Positions 25,789 to 34,012 of a stretch of DNA of 64,000 nucleotides are shown here, in pieces. The position numbers and the translations under genes were made by a program. Location: NCBI GenBank assembly GCA_910585715.1, contig CAJUEX010000005.1, positions 41,885 to 105,884 of the forward strand. The letters run 5' to 3'. The notes below the pieces were generated by a model that saw only the letters and a program-made list of their open reading frames with translations, searched no databases and was not told the DNA's origin. The DNA comes from an uncultured Lachnospiraceae bacterium (GTDB taxonomy: Bacteria > Bacillota > Clostridia > Lachnospirales > Lachnospiraceae). Positions within the stretch are counted from its first letter, which is position 1. Each line of letters starts with the position of its first letter.

Positions 25789-26688
25789 ATGGAAAACAAC
25801 CTCCACCTATACTACATCTTCTACACCGTCTCCCTCCACAAAAACATATCCGGCGCCGCCAAAGAACTATTCATCAGCCAGCCCGCCATATCCAAAGCCA
25901 TCTCCAAACTGGAACAAAACCTAAACACCAAACTCTTTACAAGAAGCTCCCGTGGCGTCACCCTGACCTTTGAAGGAGAGCTTTTATTTGAGCAGGTCAA
26001 AAAAGCCTTCCTTTCCATTAAATACGGAGAACAACAGCTGAAAAACGCGGCAAGCCTGGGAGTATCCACCCTTTCCATCGGCGTAAGCACCACTCTTTGC
26101 AAATACGTTCTTCTTCCCTATTTAAAAGAGTTTATAAAAGATAATCCCCATATCAAAGTAAGCATCAACTGTCAGTCCTCTTTGGAAACCATTGCCGCCA
26201 TTGAAAAAGGCACATTGGATATCGGCCTGGTAGGAATACCCGCCAGCCATGAGAATCTGGTTTATGTTCCCATCGCGGAAATTCAGGATACATTTATTGC
26301 AACAAAAACTTATTTGAAAAACCTGAAAATCCGTGAAGGAACAGATAAAAATCATTTATTTCAAAATGCCGCCTTTATGATGCTCAATAAAGAAAATATG
26401 TCAAGGAAATTTATAGACAGCTATCTTTCCAAAAACCAAATTGAAATTGGAAACCTGCTGGAAATTGACACAATGGATTTATTGATTGAATTTGCCAAAA
26501 TTGATTTGGGCATTGCCTGCGTTATCCGAAATTTTGTGGAGGAGGAATTAAAGCAGGGAACTTTAGTTGAGATTCCTTTAAAGCATTCCATTTCCAAACG
26601 AAAAATCGGCTTTGTCTATGAAGATTCGGAGCATGTAACCGACAGTATGAAGCATTTTATTTCCTATTTTAAAAGTAGAAAAACCTGA
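25789..26688 (+). CDS. LysR family transcriptional regulator
   Basis: A 299-residue LysR protein with the N-terminal winged helix (GAAKELFISQPAISKAISKLE, about residues 20-40) and a periplasmic-binding-like effector domain (about 90-299). The ribosome site is GAAAGGAG. It diverges from leuCD, making regulation of leucine synthesis likely, though the effector is unknown. The first sixty or so codons are strikingly C-ended (AAC, CTC, TAC, ATC, ACC), unlike the rest of the gene, and continue a C-rich tract from element C. Confidence 0.9.
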   Translation: MENNLHLYYIFYTVSLHKNISGAAKELFISQPAISKAISKLEQNLNTKLFTRSSRGVTLTFEGELLFEQVKKAFLSIKYGEQQLKNAASLGVSTLSIGVSTTLCKYVLLPYLKEFIKDNPHIKVSINCQSSLETIAAIEKGTLDIGLVGIPASHENLVYVPIAEIQDTFIATKTYLKNLKIREGTDKNHLFQNAAFMMLNKENMSRKFIDSYLSKNQIEIGNLLEIDTMDLLIEFAKIDLGIACVIRNFVEEELKQGTLVEIPLKHSISKRKIGFVYEDSEHVTDSMKHFISYFKSRKT

Positions 26689-26709
26689 CCCCGGGAAATT
26701 CCCGGGGTC
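26687..26709 (+). terminator. Hairpin overlapping the LysR stop codon
   Basis: GACCCCGGG and CCCGGGGTC pair perfectly around AAATT, beginning in the stop codon. There is no T run, so a canonical terminator role is uncertain. Confidence 0.5.
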
Positions 26710-26729
26710 CGTCTCACTGCCTGTAATTA

Positions 26730-28076
26730 TTATCCGTTATAAAACTGCTTCCAGTTTGATATTACAGCTTCTGCCGCTTCCCTTGTACAATTCAACAGCT
26801 GACACAAAGTATCCAGAGCAGAATCTTTTAATCCTACCAGCAAATATTTATCTACTAAATCCAAATCCGACTTCTGACAAGCCGTTCCGTTTATAGTAAC
26901 AATATTCTTTGCAGCTTCATCCGACTTGTTTTCTGATTTGTCCTTTTCCGAATCTGCTGTCCGCAGTCTTCCGTCTCTTCCTATCACATTCCCACCATAA
27001 TACATGCTCATTTGATAATCTGTACCGGAGCTATCCTGTCCCAGAAAATCATTATCAGAATTCATCTGGCTTGTATTGTCAGTCCGGCTACTGTTAATCT
27101 GCATATTGTTAGTCTGCATATTGTTAGTCTGCATATTATTAGTCTGCAGACTGTTTGTGTATGTCCCCTGTTCCTGCACTTCCGGCCCGTTGAAGAAAGT
27201 ATTCGCATTTGGATTGTACACAGGATCTCCATAACCATTAAATGGGCCATAAGGAGCAGCCACCCTTTGAGCCATTTCCTGTCTTTGTTCATTTACATAC
27301 TGGTTGGCGGAAAGTACTCCGACTATTGTATAAGCAAATGCCAATACAAAATAGAAAAACTGTGCAAAAGTAGTGGGCACAACCGTCAGATATACCTCAA
27401 ATACAAGACCTGCAACCATAATTGCAGCATATGTATAAATGCCAATCCGATATATATGGCCTCCGGACAATCCTTTTCCAAATATTGCAGAGAAAATCAA
27501 TGCAAGCAATGCTAAAAGCAGGGATGCTATAAAATGAACAATCCCAAGAATCGGAAATACAAAAAAAGATAATATAAAGGCTGCCTTTTTCATATAAGAT
27601 ACACCGGAATCAAAAAGTTCATCTCTGGTGTATCGCCTGATTTTAAAATCTGAAAACTCCAGATGATTGTATTTCTTATCTGTATAAATCAAAAGATTTG
27701 TCTTGCTGATAAGCATGATTCCGTCATATTTTTTTGAATCCAGCAAATATTCCAAATCGCTTAACTCAAACTTTTCAACATCAGAATCCGCACAAATAAG
27801 TGTATCTTTTGTAGCAAGATTATAAGGCTTTTCTAAATGAAGCTCTCCATTTTCCAAATAGAAATCCGGCACTTCTTTTGCTATTATTTCTTTAATGCCG
27901 TCTAAGTCCAGCGTCAACATCAATGAACCCATCCAGATAATTGTGTAAATGAGAGAAAACAGGCACACAAATCCTACCGTTCTGCCGGTTCCCAATGTAA
28001 CAATCCTTCCGTACTGGTCCGGTCTGAACAACGCAATCCACAACTGCTTAAAAAAATTCAACTTTTCTTTTTTCAT
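26730..28076 (-). CDS. DUF1189-type membrane protein with Asn/Gln repeat tail
   Basis: A 448-residue membrane protein. The FFKQLWIALFRPDQYGRI start, one helix, an extracytoplasmic stretch with PDFYLENGELHLEKPYN, then about four more helices match the DUF1189 arrangement. The C-terminal cytoplasmic region (about 290-390) is low complexity and contains TNNMQ repeats encoded by a 15-bp tandem repeat. A final 45-residue helical domain ends the protein. The start is placed at MKKEKL; the upstream frame lacks a ribosome site. The function is unknown. Confidence 0.7.
   Translation of the reverse strand: MKKEKLNFFKQLWIALFRPDQYGRIVTLGTGRTVGFVCLFSLIYTIIWMGSLMLTLDLDGIKEIIAKEVPDFYLENGELHLEKPYNLATKDTLICADSDVEKFELSDLEYLLDSKKYDGIMLISKTNLLIYTDKKYNHLEFSDFKIRRYTRDELFDSGVSYMKKAAFILSFFVFPILGIVHFIASLLLALLALIFSAIFGKGLSGGHIYRIGIYTYAAIMVAGLVFEVYLTVVPTTFAQFFYFVLAFAYTIVGVLSANQYVNEQRQEMAQRVAAPYGPFNGYGDPVYNPNANTFFNGPEVQEQGTYTNSLQTNNMQTNNMQTNNMQINSSRTDNTSQMNSDNDFLGQDSSGTDYQMSMYYGGNVIGRDGRLRTADSEKDKSENKSDEAAKNIVTINGTACQKSDLDLVDKYLLVGLKDSALDTLCQLLNCTREAAEAVISNWKQFYNG
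27101..27145. repeat. 15-bp tandem repeat inside the DUF1189 gene
   Basis: Three copies of a 15-bp unit (GCATATTGTTAGTCT, the third with one change) and a degenerate flanking copy encode TNNMQ repeats. The copy number could vary between strains without a frame change. Confidence 0.8.
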
Positions 28077-28191
28077 TTTATAATAACCCCCGCTTTTTAT
28101 CTGACTGGAAATCACTTCCAGTCCAAATACAACTATATCAACTATAACAAAAAAACGGGAGTGCGTCAACAAAAAATCATTAAGCTTTCGG

Positions 28192-29736
28192 TTAAGCTTG
28201 CAAAAGTGTTTCCAGCTCTATTATCATAGTATTCAATTCATCTACCTGATGGGTAAGGGTTCCGATTTCCTCCGTATTACTTTGAACCATCTGGGTAATA
28301 TTGCTGAACTCTTCATTTTCACTATGGATTCGTTCCGCAATATCTTCATTAACTGCTACCGTTTTTGAAATTACATTTTCCTGCTGTTTTTGCAAAGAGT
28401 CTACAGAAGCTATAGCTTCCGTGGATTTCTTTAACAATTCCATCATGCTGCGGATTCCTTTTACCGTTTCAGCCAACACATTGCTCTGATTCATCATCTG
28501 TTTCGCATTTTCATTCATAAATTCCGCAACCTCAGAAGTTCCGGACTGTACTCTGTTTACCACTTCATCAACCTTTAACAGAGATTCCCTTGTATTATTT
28601 GCCAGATTTCCTACTTCCTGTGCCACTACTGCAAATCCCTTTCCTGCTTCTCCTGCCCTTGCGGCCTCTATAGAAGCATTTAGCGCAAGCAGATTGGTTG
28701 ATTCTGCAATTTCATTTATGATATTTAAAGTTTGTCCAATTTCGTCAGTTTCCATTAAAAGCTTTTTGGTTACTTCCATTGTTTTCTTATTGGATTCGTC
28801 CACTGTTTCACTAATGCTTAACAAATGATTCAGGGCATTTTCATTAGAAGCTGAAATTTCAGAAAGATTCTTGGAAATCTGGTCAGCAAGCTGCATCTTC
28901 TCCGCCATATCACTGCCTACCTGCTCTAAATCGGCAAGATTCACGCTGCTTTCTTTTGATTTTTCCAGCATGGCGCTGTTACTATGTAATAAGCTTTCAC
29001 TAATTGCAGATAACTCTTCCGTGGAAGCACTTTCATTTTCAGCAGTGGCAAGCAGCGCCTGACTGGCGTCTCCAAGGGATTTGGTCAATTCTGTTACCTT
29101 ATTCAGTACCTGCTCAACCCGGTTGTTGTTCTTTTCCACTTCATCCTTCTTGGCATTTACCAAAAAGTAGGAAACAAAATAATTTAATAATAAAAAGCCA
29201 ACCATTGTTAAGAAAATGATAACAATACGCATGAGTATTTCCTGAAGCATAATAGATTTATCCGGCATATTATACTCCGGCCTGATAAACCAGGCAGCTA
29301 TACTGGAAACGCTCAGTCCTCCTATAATAAATATGCTGAATTTAAAATCCAAAAAGAAAGAGGCAAGAATAACAAAATAGTAGGCAACATACCAAAATTC
29401 TCCGGTAGGAACCAAAATAGTGAATCCAAAATAATTTATAAATATTGCAATGCCCACTAACAGCTTGACTCTTCCGTAGCTTTTATAGTTCAATCTGCCT
29501 GTTTCTTTATCTACAATGGTGCGATACTGGAGAAACAATATAATTTCTTCCGGTAAAGCAATACATGCAAAAAAAATGAAAGCATGGAACCATTTCATAC
29601 TTTCAAAACAGCCCAAAAATTTCATACAGGGAAACGCAATAGAACCAACCGCAATGCTCAACATGACTACGATAACTACCAATTTACTTGTCTTTACATA
29701 ATATTCCTCGACAACACCCATTTTTTCATTTTCCAT
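28192..29736 (-). CDS. Methyl-accepting chemotaxis protein, multi-helix sensor
   Basis: A 514-residue chemoreceptor. The N-terminal 190 residues hold about six membrane helices without a large extracellular ligand domain. A cytoplasmic signalling coiled coil follows, with the hairpin tip EIAESTNLLALNASIEAARAGEAGKGFAVVAQEV. It probably senses a membrane or intracellular signal. It has its own consensus promoter. It is similar in build to the receptor at 39018 but diverged in sequence. Confidence 0.93.
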   Translation of the reverse strand: MENEKMGVVEEYYVKTSKLVVIVVMLSIAVGSIAFPCMKFLGCFESMKWFHAFIFFACIALPEEIILFLQYRTIVDKETGRLNYKSYGRVKLLVGIAIFINYFGFTILVPTGEFWYVAYYFVILASFFLDFKFSIFIIGGLSVSSIAAWFIRPEYNMPDKSIMLQEILMRIVIIFLTMVGFLLLNYFVSYFLVNAKKDEVEKNNNRVEQVLNKVTELTKSLGDASQALLATAENESASTEELSAISESLLHSNSAMLEKSKESSVNLADLEQVGSDMAEKMQLADQISKNLSEISASNENALNHLLSISETVDESNKKTMEVTKKLLMETDEIGQTLNIINEIAESTNLLALNASIEAARAGEAGKGFAVVAQEVGNLANNTRESLLKVDEVVNRVQSGTSEVAEFMNENAKQMMNQSNVLAETVKGIRSMMELLKKSTEAIASVDSLQKQQENVISKTVAVNEDIAERIHSENEEFSNITQMVQSNTEEIGTLTHQVDELNTMIIELETLLQA

Positions 29737-29807
29737 AAAAAACTTCCTCCATTTCGTAATAAACTTAATAAGTCACCTTCCACAAAAAAACGAAAGGAAT
29801 TATATTT

Positions 29808-29836
29808 ATTATACAAGCCAATTTATGAATTTTCAA
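29808..29836 (-). promoter_or_regulatory. Promoter of the chemoreceptor gene
   Basis: On the minus strand TTGAAA (29836-29831) and TATAAT (29813-29808) are spaced 17 bp, about 72 bp before the start. It is of sigma-A type, not the flagellar sigma type. Confidence 0.7.
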
Positions 29837-29923
29837 TAATATTTTTTCAAAATTTCTTAATAATTATTTTATTATGCACAATACTCGTTTTCCCGTTTTA
29901 AAATAGCATTGTCCTATTTGCAC

Positions 29924-29963
29924 AAAAAAGCTGTAGCATTTTCCTACTATGCTACAGCTTTTT
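29924..29963 (-). terminator. Terminator of the ilv operon
   Basis: AAGCTGTAGCA and TGCTACAGCTT pair, flanked by A and T runs, 33 bp beyond ilvC. Confidence 0.88.
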
Positions 29964-29995
29964 AACATCAGCCAATATATTTATATAACCAATCA

Positions 29996-31012
29996 TTAAT
30001 TATTAATCAGCTTATCCTCACCATTCCAGCTGTAAAGCTTGCGGATTTCCTCGCCTACGATTTCGGAAGGATGCTCTGCCGCCAAGTTGCGCATTGCCCT
30101 GAAGTGAGCCTGTCCGCCTGCCGGAGACATATCCAGTAAGAAATCCTTTGCAAAAGTACCGTCCTGAATATCGGATAAGATTTTCTTCATGGTCTTCTTT
30201 GTTTCTTCGGTGATAATCTTAGGTCCGGTTATGTAATCGCCGTATTCTGCTGTATTGGAAATGGAATATCTCATTCCTGCAAAACCTGACTGGTAAATCA
30301 GGTCAACAATCAGCTTCATCTCATGAATACATTCAAAGTAAGCGTTTCTCGGGTCATAGCCTGCTTCTACCAATGTTTCATAGCCTGCCTGCATCAATGC
30401 GCATACGCCGCCGCAAAGCACTGCCTGCTCGCCAAATAAATCTGTTTCTGTTTCTGTACGGAAGGTTGTTTCCAGAACGCCTGCTCTTGCGCCGCCGATT
30501 GCAAGGGCATATGCCAGCGCCATATCCTGTGCCTTTCCTGTAGCATCCTGATGAACTGCTACCAGACATGGAACACCTTTTCCAGCCTGATATTCGCTTC
30601 TAACCGTATGTCCCGGTCCCTTTGGCGCAATCATAGTAACGTCAACGTTCTTAGGCGGAACAATCTGTCCGAAATGAATTGCAAAGCCATGGGCAAACAT
30701 CAGCATATTGCCTGCTTCCAGATTGGGCTCAATGGATTCCTTGTACATAGCCGCCTGCTTTTCATCGTTGATTAAAATCATGATGATATCTGCTTTTTTA
30801 GCAGCTTCTGCAGCAGTGTATACCTCAAAGCCCTGTGCTTCTGCCTTTGCCCAGGATTTGGAGCCTTCGTAAAGACCGATGATTACGTGGCAGCCTGATT
30901 CCTTTGCATTTAAAGCGTGGGCATGTCCCTGACTTCCGTAACCGATTACTGCAATGGTCTTACCCTCTAATAAGGATAAGTTGCAATCTTCCTGATAAAA
31001 TATTTTTGCCAT
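29996..31012 (-). CDS. ilvC: Ketol-acid reductoisomerase
   Basis: IlvC converts acetolactate or acetohydroxybutyrate to dihydroxy acids in branched-chain amino acid synthesis. The 338-residue class I protein has the Rossmann motif IAVIGYGSQGHAHALN, PKGPGHTVRSEY, the metal site TETDLFGEQAVLCGG and GITG-type SNTAEYGDYITGP. The ribosome site is AGGAGGAGAT. It is the last gene of ilvB-ilvN-ilvN-ilvC; a small inverted repeat GTTAG/CTAAC lies just upstream. Confidence 0.98.
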   Translation of the reverse strand: MAKIFYQEDCNLSLLEGKTIAVIGYGSQGHAHALNAKESGCHVIIGLYEGSKSWAKAEAQGFEVYTAAEAAKKADIIMILINDEKQAAMYKESIEPNLEAGNMLMFAHGFAIHFGQIVPPKNVDVTMIAPKGPGHTVRSEYQAGKGVPCLVAVHQDATGKAQDMALAYALAIGGARAGVLETTFRTETETDLFGEQAVLCGGVCALMQAGYETLVEAGYDPRNAYFECIHEMKLIVDLIYQSGFAGMRYSISNTAEYGDYITGPKIITEETKKTMKKILSDIQDGTFAKDFLLDMSPAGGQAHFRAMRNLAAEHPSEIVGEEIRKLYSWNGEDKLINN

Positions 31013-31080
31013 TTTTATCTCCTCCTGATATGTTAAAATAATTTTTATTGAAAGTTAGTATTTGCTAACTAATCATACGA

Positions 31081-31578
31081 TTATAAATAAGTAACATTTT
31101 CAATTCCCCTGCCAAGCCCTGCAATGCCGGTCCTTGCCAGCTCCAATATCTCATAGCCGTCTAACAGACCGATAAATGCCTCAATCTTGTCCTGGTCTCC
31201 GGTAAGCTCAATAATCAGGCTTTCTTTGGAAACATCAATAATATTGGCACGGAAAATATCCGCCACAGCTATAATTGCCTGCCGCTGCATGGGATCTGCC
31301 TTTACTTTAATCAGGCATAGCTCCCGGTACACGCTTTCACCCTGCTTAAGCTCCTTAATGTCCTGGATATCCACCAGCTTGCCAACCTGCTTTTCAATCT
31401 GGTCTAAAATCTCATCATTGCCGCTTGTAACAATGGTAATCCTTGTAAATTTGGGATCCGCTGTCACCCCTGCGGTAATGCTTTCAATATTGTAGCCCCT
31501 TCTGCTGAACAGACCGGATATACGGCTTAAGACGCCGGGGGTATTGTCCACTAAGAGCTGAAATACTTTTTTCTGCAT
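31081..31578 (-). CDS. ilvN: Acetolactate synthase small subunit (second copy)
   Basis: The regulatory subunit of acetohydroxyacid synthase gives valine feedback control. The 165-residue product has an N-terminal ACT domain (VDNTPGVLSRISGLFSRRGYNIESITAG) and the C-terminal regulatory domain. It closely matches the canonical IlvN/IlvH length and motif set. It is one of two small-subunit genes in tandem downstream of a single large subunit. Confidence 0.95.
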   Translation of the reverse strand: MQKKVFQLLVDNTPGVLSRISGLFSRRGYNIESITAGVTADPKFTRITIVTSGNDEILDQIEKQVGKLVDIQDIKELKQGESVYRELCLIKVKADPMQRQAIIAVADIFRANIIDVSKESLIIELTGDQDKIEAFIGLLDGYEILELARTGIAGLGRGIENVTYL

Positions 31579-31693
31579 AATACTACCCTCTTTCCTCTGG
31601 GTTCTTTCTATTCTAACAGTAGATAAGTACCCTTGTCAATGTATGAAAACTGCTCATGTTTTTTATAACTCACAGTTATGGATAAAACTCTTA

Positions 31694-32185
31694 TTATTCC
31701 TTTTCGTTTTCGGAACATTTGGGAAGCGCCAGGGTTCCTGTTCTGGCAACCTCCACAATGCTCACGGATTTGAACATAGCAAGCAAAAGCTTGATTCTAT
31801 CCGGCGTGTCGCAAATCTGAATCATCATAAAGGATTTGGACATGTCCACGATTTCCGCCTTCATAATGTCGCAGATTTCCACTATGTCCCTGCGGTTGCT
31901 TTTATTATATTTTACCTTCATGAGCATAAGCTCCCTGGATATGCTGTGAGGCTCGTCAAAGGTCTTTACCTTGATAATATCCAGTTTCTTATTCAGCTGT
32001 TTTTCTATCTGCTCTAAGGTCCTTTGATTGCCGCTTGAGACAATGGTCATGCAGGAAACGCTGTTATCGTCCGTTTCTCCCACTGCAAGGGAATCAATAT
32101 TAAAACATCTTCTGGAAAAAAGACCGGCAACCTTGCACAAAACGCCGGAACGGTTTTCTACTAATACGGAATATATTTTTTTCAT
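31694..32185 (-). CDS. ilvN: Acetolactate synthase small subunit (first copy)
   Basis: A second ACT-domain small subunit of 163 residues: VENRSGVLCKVAGLFSRRCFNIDSLAVG, then MTIVSSGNQRTLEQIEKQLNK. It lies 9 bp after ilvB. It differs substantially from its neighbour (for example, YSVLVENRSG against FQLLVDNTPG), so the duplication is old. Presence of both beside one IlvB suggests alternative or mixed regulatory complexes; this is inference. Confidence 0.93.
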   Translation of the reverse strand: MKKIYSVLVENRSGVLCKVAGLFSRRCFNIDSLAVGETDDNSVSCMTIVSSGNQRTLEQIEKQLNKKLDIIKVKTFDEPHSISRELMLMKVKYNKSNRRDIVEICDIMKAEIVDMSKSFMMIQICDTPDRIKLLLAMFKSVSIVEVARTGTLALPKCSENEKE

Positions 32186-32194
32186 CTTACACCT

Positions 32195-33811
32195 CTATTT
32201 TACTAAATCCATTGGATCGATTAAACACTCCATCAGTACGCATTCATCATAGGAAAGGAACTTATCCACCGCCTCTTCCGCCTCCTGCATGTTATGCACT
32301 CTTATAAAAGGCATTTCATAGGCTTTTGCAATATGCTCCAAATCCGGGCTTCCGGATAAATCCACTACGGAATAATGGTCTGCATAAGTATAATGCTGGT
32401 ATTCCCTTACCATTCCCAGATAGGAATTTTTCAGCACAATTACTTTTGCCTTAATGCCATGCTGACGCATGGTGGCAAATTCCATCATGGACATCTGGAA
32501 AGAGCCGTCGCCGCATACGGCAATGACCTGTTTATCCTTTTTTGCATATTTGACGCCCATTGCCGCCGGAATGGAATAGCCCATTGTCCCCATGCCGCCG
32601 GAGGTTAAAAACTGTCCGTCCTTTACCACATGATAACCGCAGGACCAGATCTGGTTTTGTCCCACATCCGCCACATAAATGCCGTCGTCCTCCATTTTTT
32701 CGGAAAGCATGGTAATAAACCGTGCCGGGTCTACAAATTCCGGCTTTGGATTTCTCTTTGGCTCCATAGTCTCCTTATAGCCCTTTAAGGTTTCAATCCA
32801 CTCACTGTAATCCCCTTCGATTTCATGCTTTGCAAAGTCAAAGAAAATGTGCTTCACATCTCCTACAATCGGGATATGGGGGCCTACATTTTTTCCGATT
32901 TCCGCCGGGTCCACATCAATATGTACCAGTATTTTATTATTGGTAATTAAATCCGGCTGGCTTACCGCCCGATCTGCCACTCTTGCGCCAATCATAATCA
33001 ATAAGTCCGATTCATTCATGGCACGGTTGGCATAAGGCTTTCCGTTGTTGCCCACCATGCCGAAATACATTGGATGTCTGGTAGGCATGGCTCCGATTCC
33101 CATCATAGTAGAGACTACCGGAATCCGATGCCTTGCGGCAAAATCCCGAAGCTCTCTTTCCGCATCCGATAAAAGCACCCCGCCTCCTGCACAGATAATG
33201 GGGCGTTTTGCCTTATTAAGCGCCGAAACCACTTTGGCAATCTGCACTGCATGTCCCTTTACCGTAGGCTTATAGGTTCTTAAATTCACATCGGAAGGAT
33301 ATTTAAATTTATTGATGGAGGCATTTTGCACATCAATGGGCACATCGATAAGAACCGGTCCTTTTCTGCCTGTGCTTGCAATATAAAAGGCTTCCTTGAA
33401 CACTCTTGGGATATCCTCCGGGTTTTTCACAAGATAGCTGTATTTTACAAAGGATTCTACTGCTCCGGTAATATCCGCCTCCTGAAACACATCGCTTCCT
33501 AACAATTCACTGTTTACCTGTCCCGTAATGCATACAAGAGGAATGCTGTCCGCAAAAGCAGTGGCAATTCCCGTAATCAGATTGGTAGCGCCGGGGCCTG
33601 AAGTCACCGCACAAACCCCTGCCTTGCCGGTAACTCTTGCCACACCGCTTGCCGCATGTGCTGCATTCTGCTCCGTGCGTACTAAAATACTTTCTATTTT
33701 GGAATCTAACAGGCTGTTATAAAAAGGACAGATTGCAACGCCCGGATATCCAAATACTGCCTGTACTCCTTCTTCCTCTAAACATTTTATCATGGCATCT
33801 GCGCCTATCAT
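32195..33811 (-). CDS. ilvB: Acetolactate synthase large subunit
   Basis: The TPP- and FAD-dependent catalytic subunit joins two pyruvates or pyruvate and 2-oxobutyrate. The 538 residues show FGYPGVAICPFYNSL, the TPP-activating Glu in VRTEQNAAHAASG, SGPGATNLITGIATA, and the C-terminal TPP motif GDGSFQMSMMEFATMRQHG to LKNSYLGM. It is the first gene of the ilv operon, with ribosome site AAAGGATG. Confidence 0.96.
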   Translation of the reverse strand: MIGADAMIKCLEEEGVQAVFGYPGVAICPFYNSLLDSKIESILVRTEQNAAHAASGVARVTGKAGVCAVTSGPGATNLITGIATAFADSIPLVCITGQVNSELLGSDVFQEADITGAVESFVKYSYLVKNPEDIPRVFKEAFYIASTGRKGPVLIDVPIDVQNASINKFKYPSDVNLRTYKPTVKGHAVQIAKVVSALNKAKRPIICAGGGVLLSDAERELRDFAARHRIPVVSTMMGIGAMPTRHPMYFGMVGNNGKPYANRAMNESDLLIMIGARVADRAVSQPDLITNNKILVHIDVDPAEIGKNVGPHIPIVGDVKHIFFDFAKHEIEGDYSEWIETLKGYKETMEPKRNPKPEFVDPARFITMLSEKMEDDGIYVADVGQNQIWSCGYHVVKDGQFLTSGGMGTMGYSIPAAMGVKYAKKDKQVIAVCGDGSFQMSMMEFATMRQHGIKAKVIVLKNSYLGMVREYQHYTYADHYSVVDLSGSPDLEHIAKAYEMPFIRVHNMQEAEEAVDKFLSYDECVLMECLIDPMDLVK

Positions 33812-33836
33812 AGTTTCAACATCCTTTCTTTTTACT

Positions 33837-33869
33837 GTGATTTAATAAAAAAATATTTTTTTAAATCAC
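33837..33869 (-). promoter_or_regulatory. Inverted repeat in the ilvB leader
   Basis: GTGATTTAA and TTAAATCAC are a perfect 9-bp inverted repeat around an A/T run, 26 bp upstream of ilvB. It could be an operator or a leader hairpin; no T-box motif was seen in the 195-bp gap. Confidence 0.4.
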
Positions 33870-33956
33870 TCTTATAAAATCATTTTTATAATAAATATTT
33901 GAAAATAACATTATTTTTTTAAATTTTGTACTTATTAAAATTTTTTATAATTAGTC

Positions 33957-34012
33957 TTTTATATTGAATGTTTTATATTGAATGTTTTATATTGAATCTT
34001 TTATATTCAATC
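33957..34012. repeat. 14-bp tandem repeat, four units
   Basis: TTTTATATTGAATG occurs twice exactly, then with one and then two changes. The fourth unit overlaps the metH stop codon. The array separates metH from the ilv leader. Confidence 0.85.

Noticed and set aside
33812..34006. T-box riboswitch before ilvB
   Set aside because: No T-box consensus (TGGNACCGCG-like) or specifier stem could be seen; the gap is AT-rich with simple repeats.
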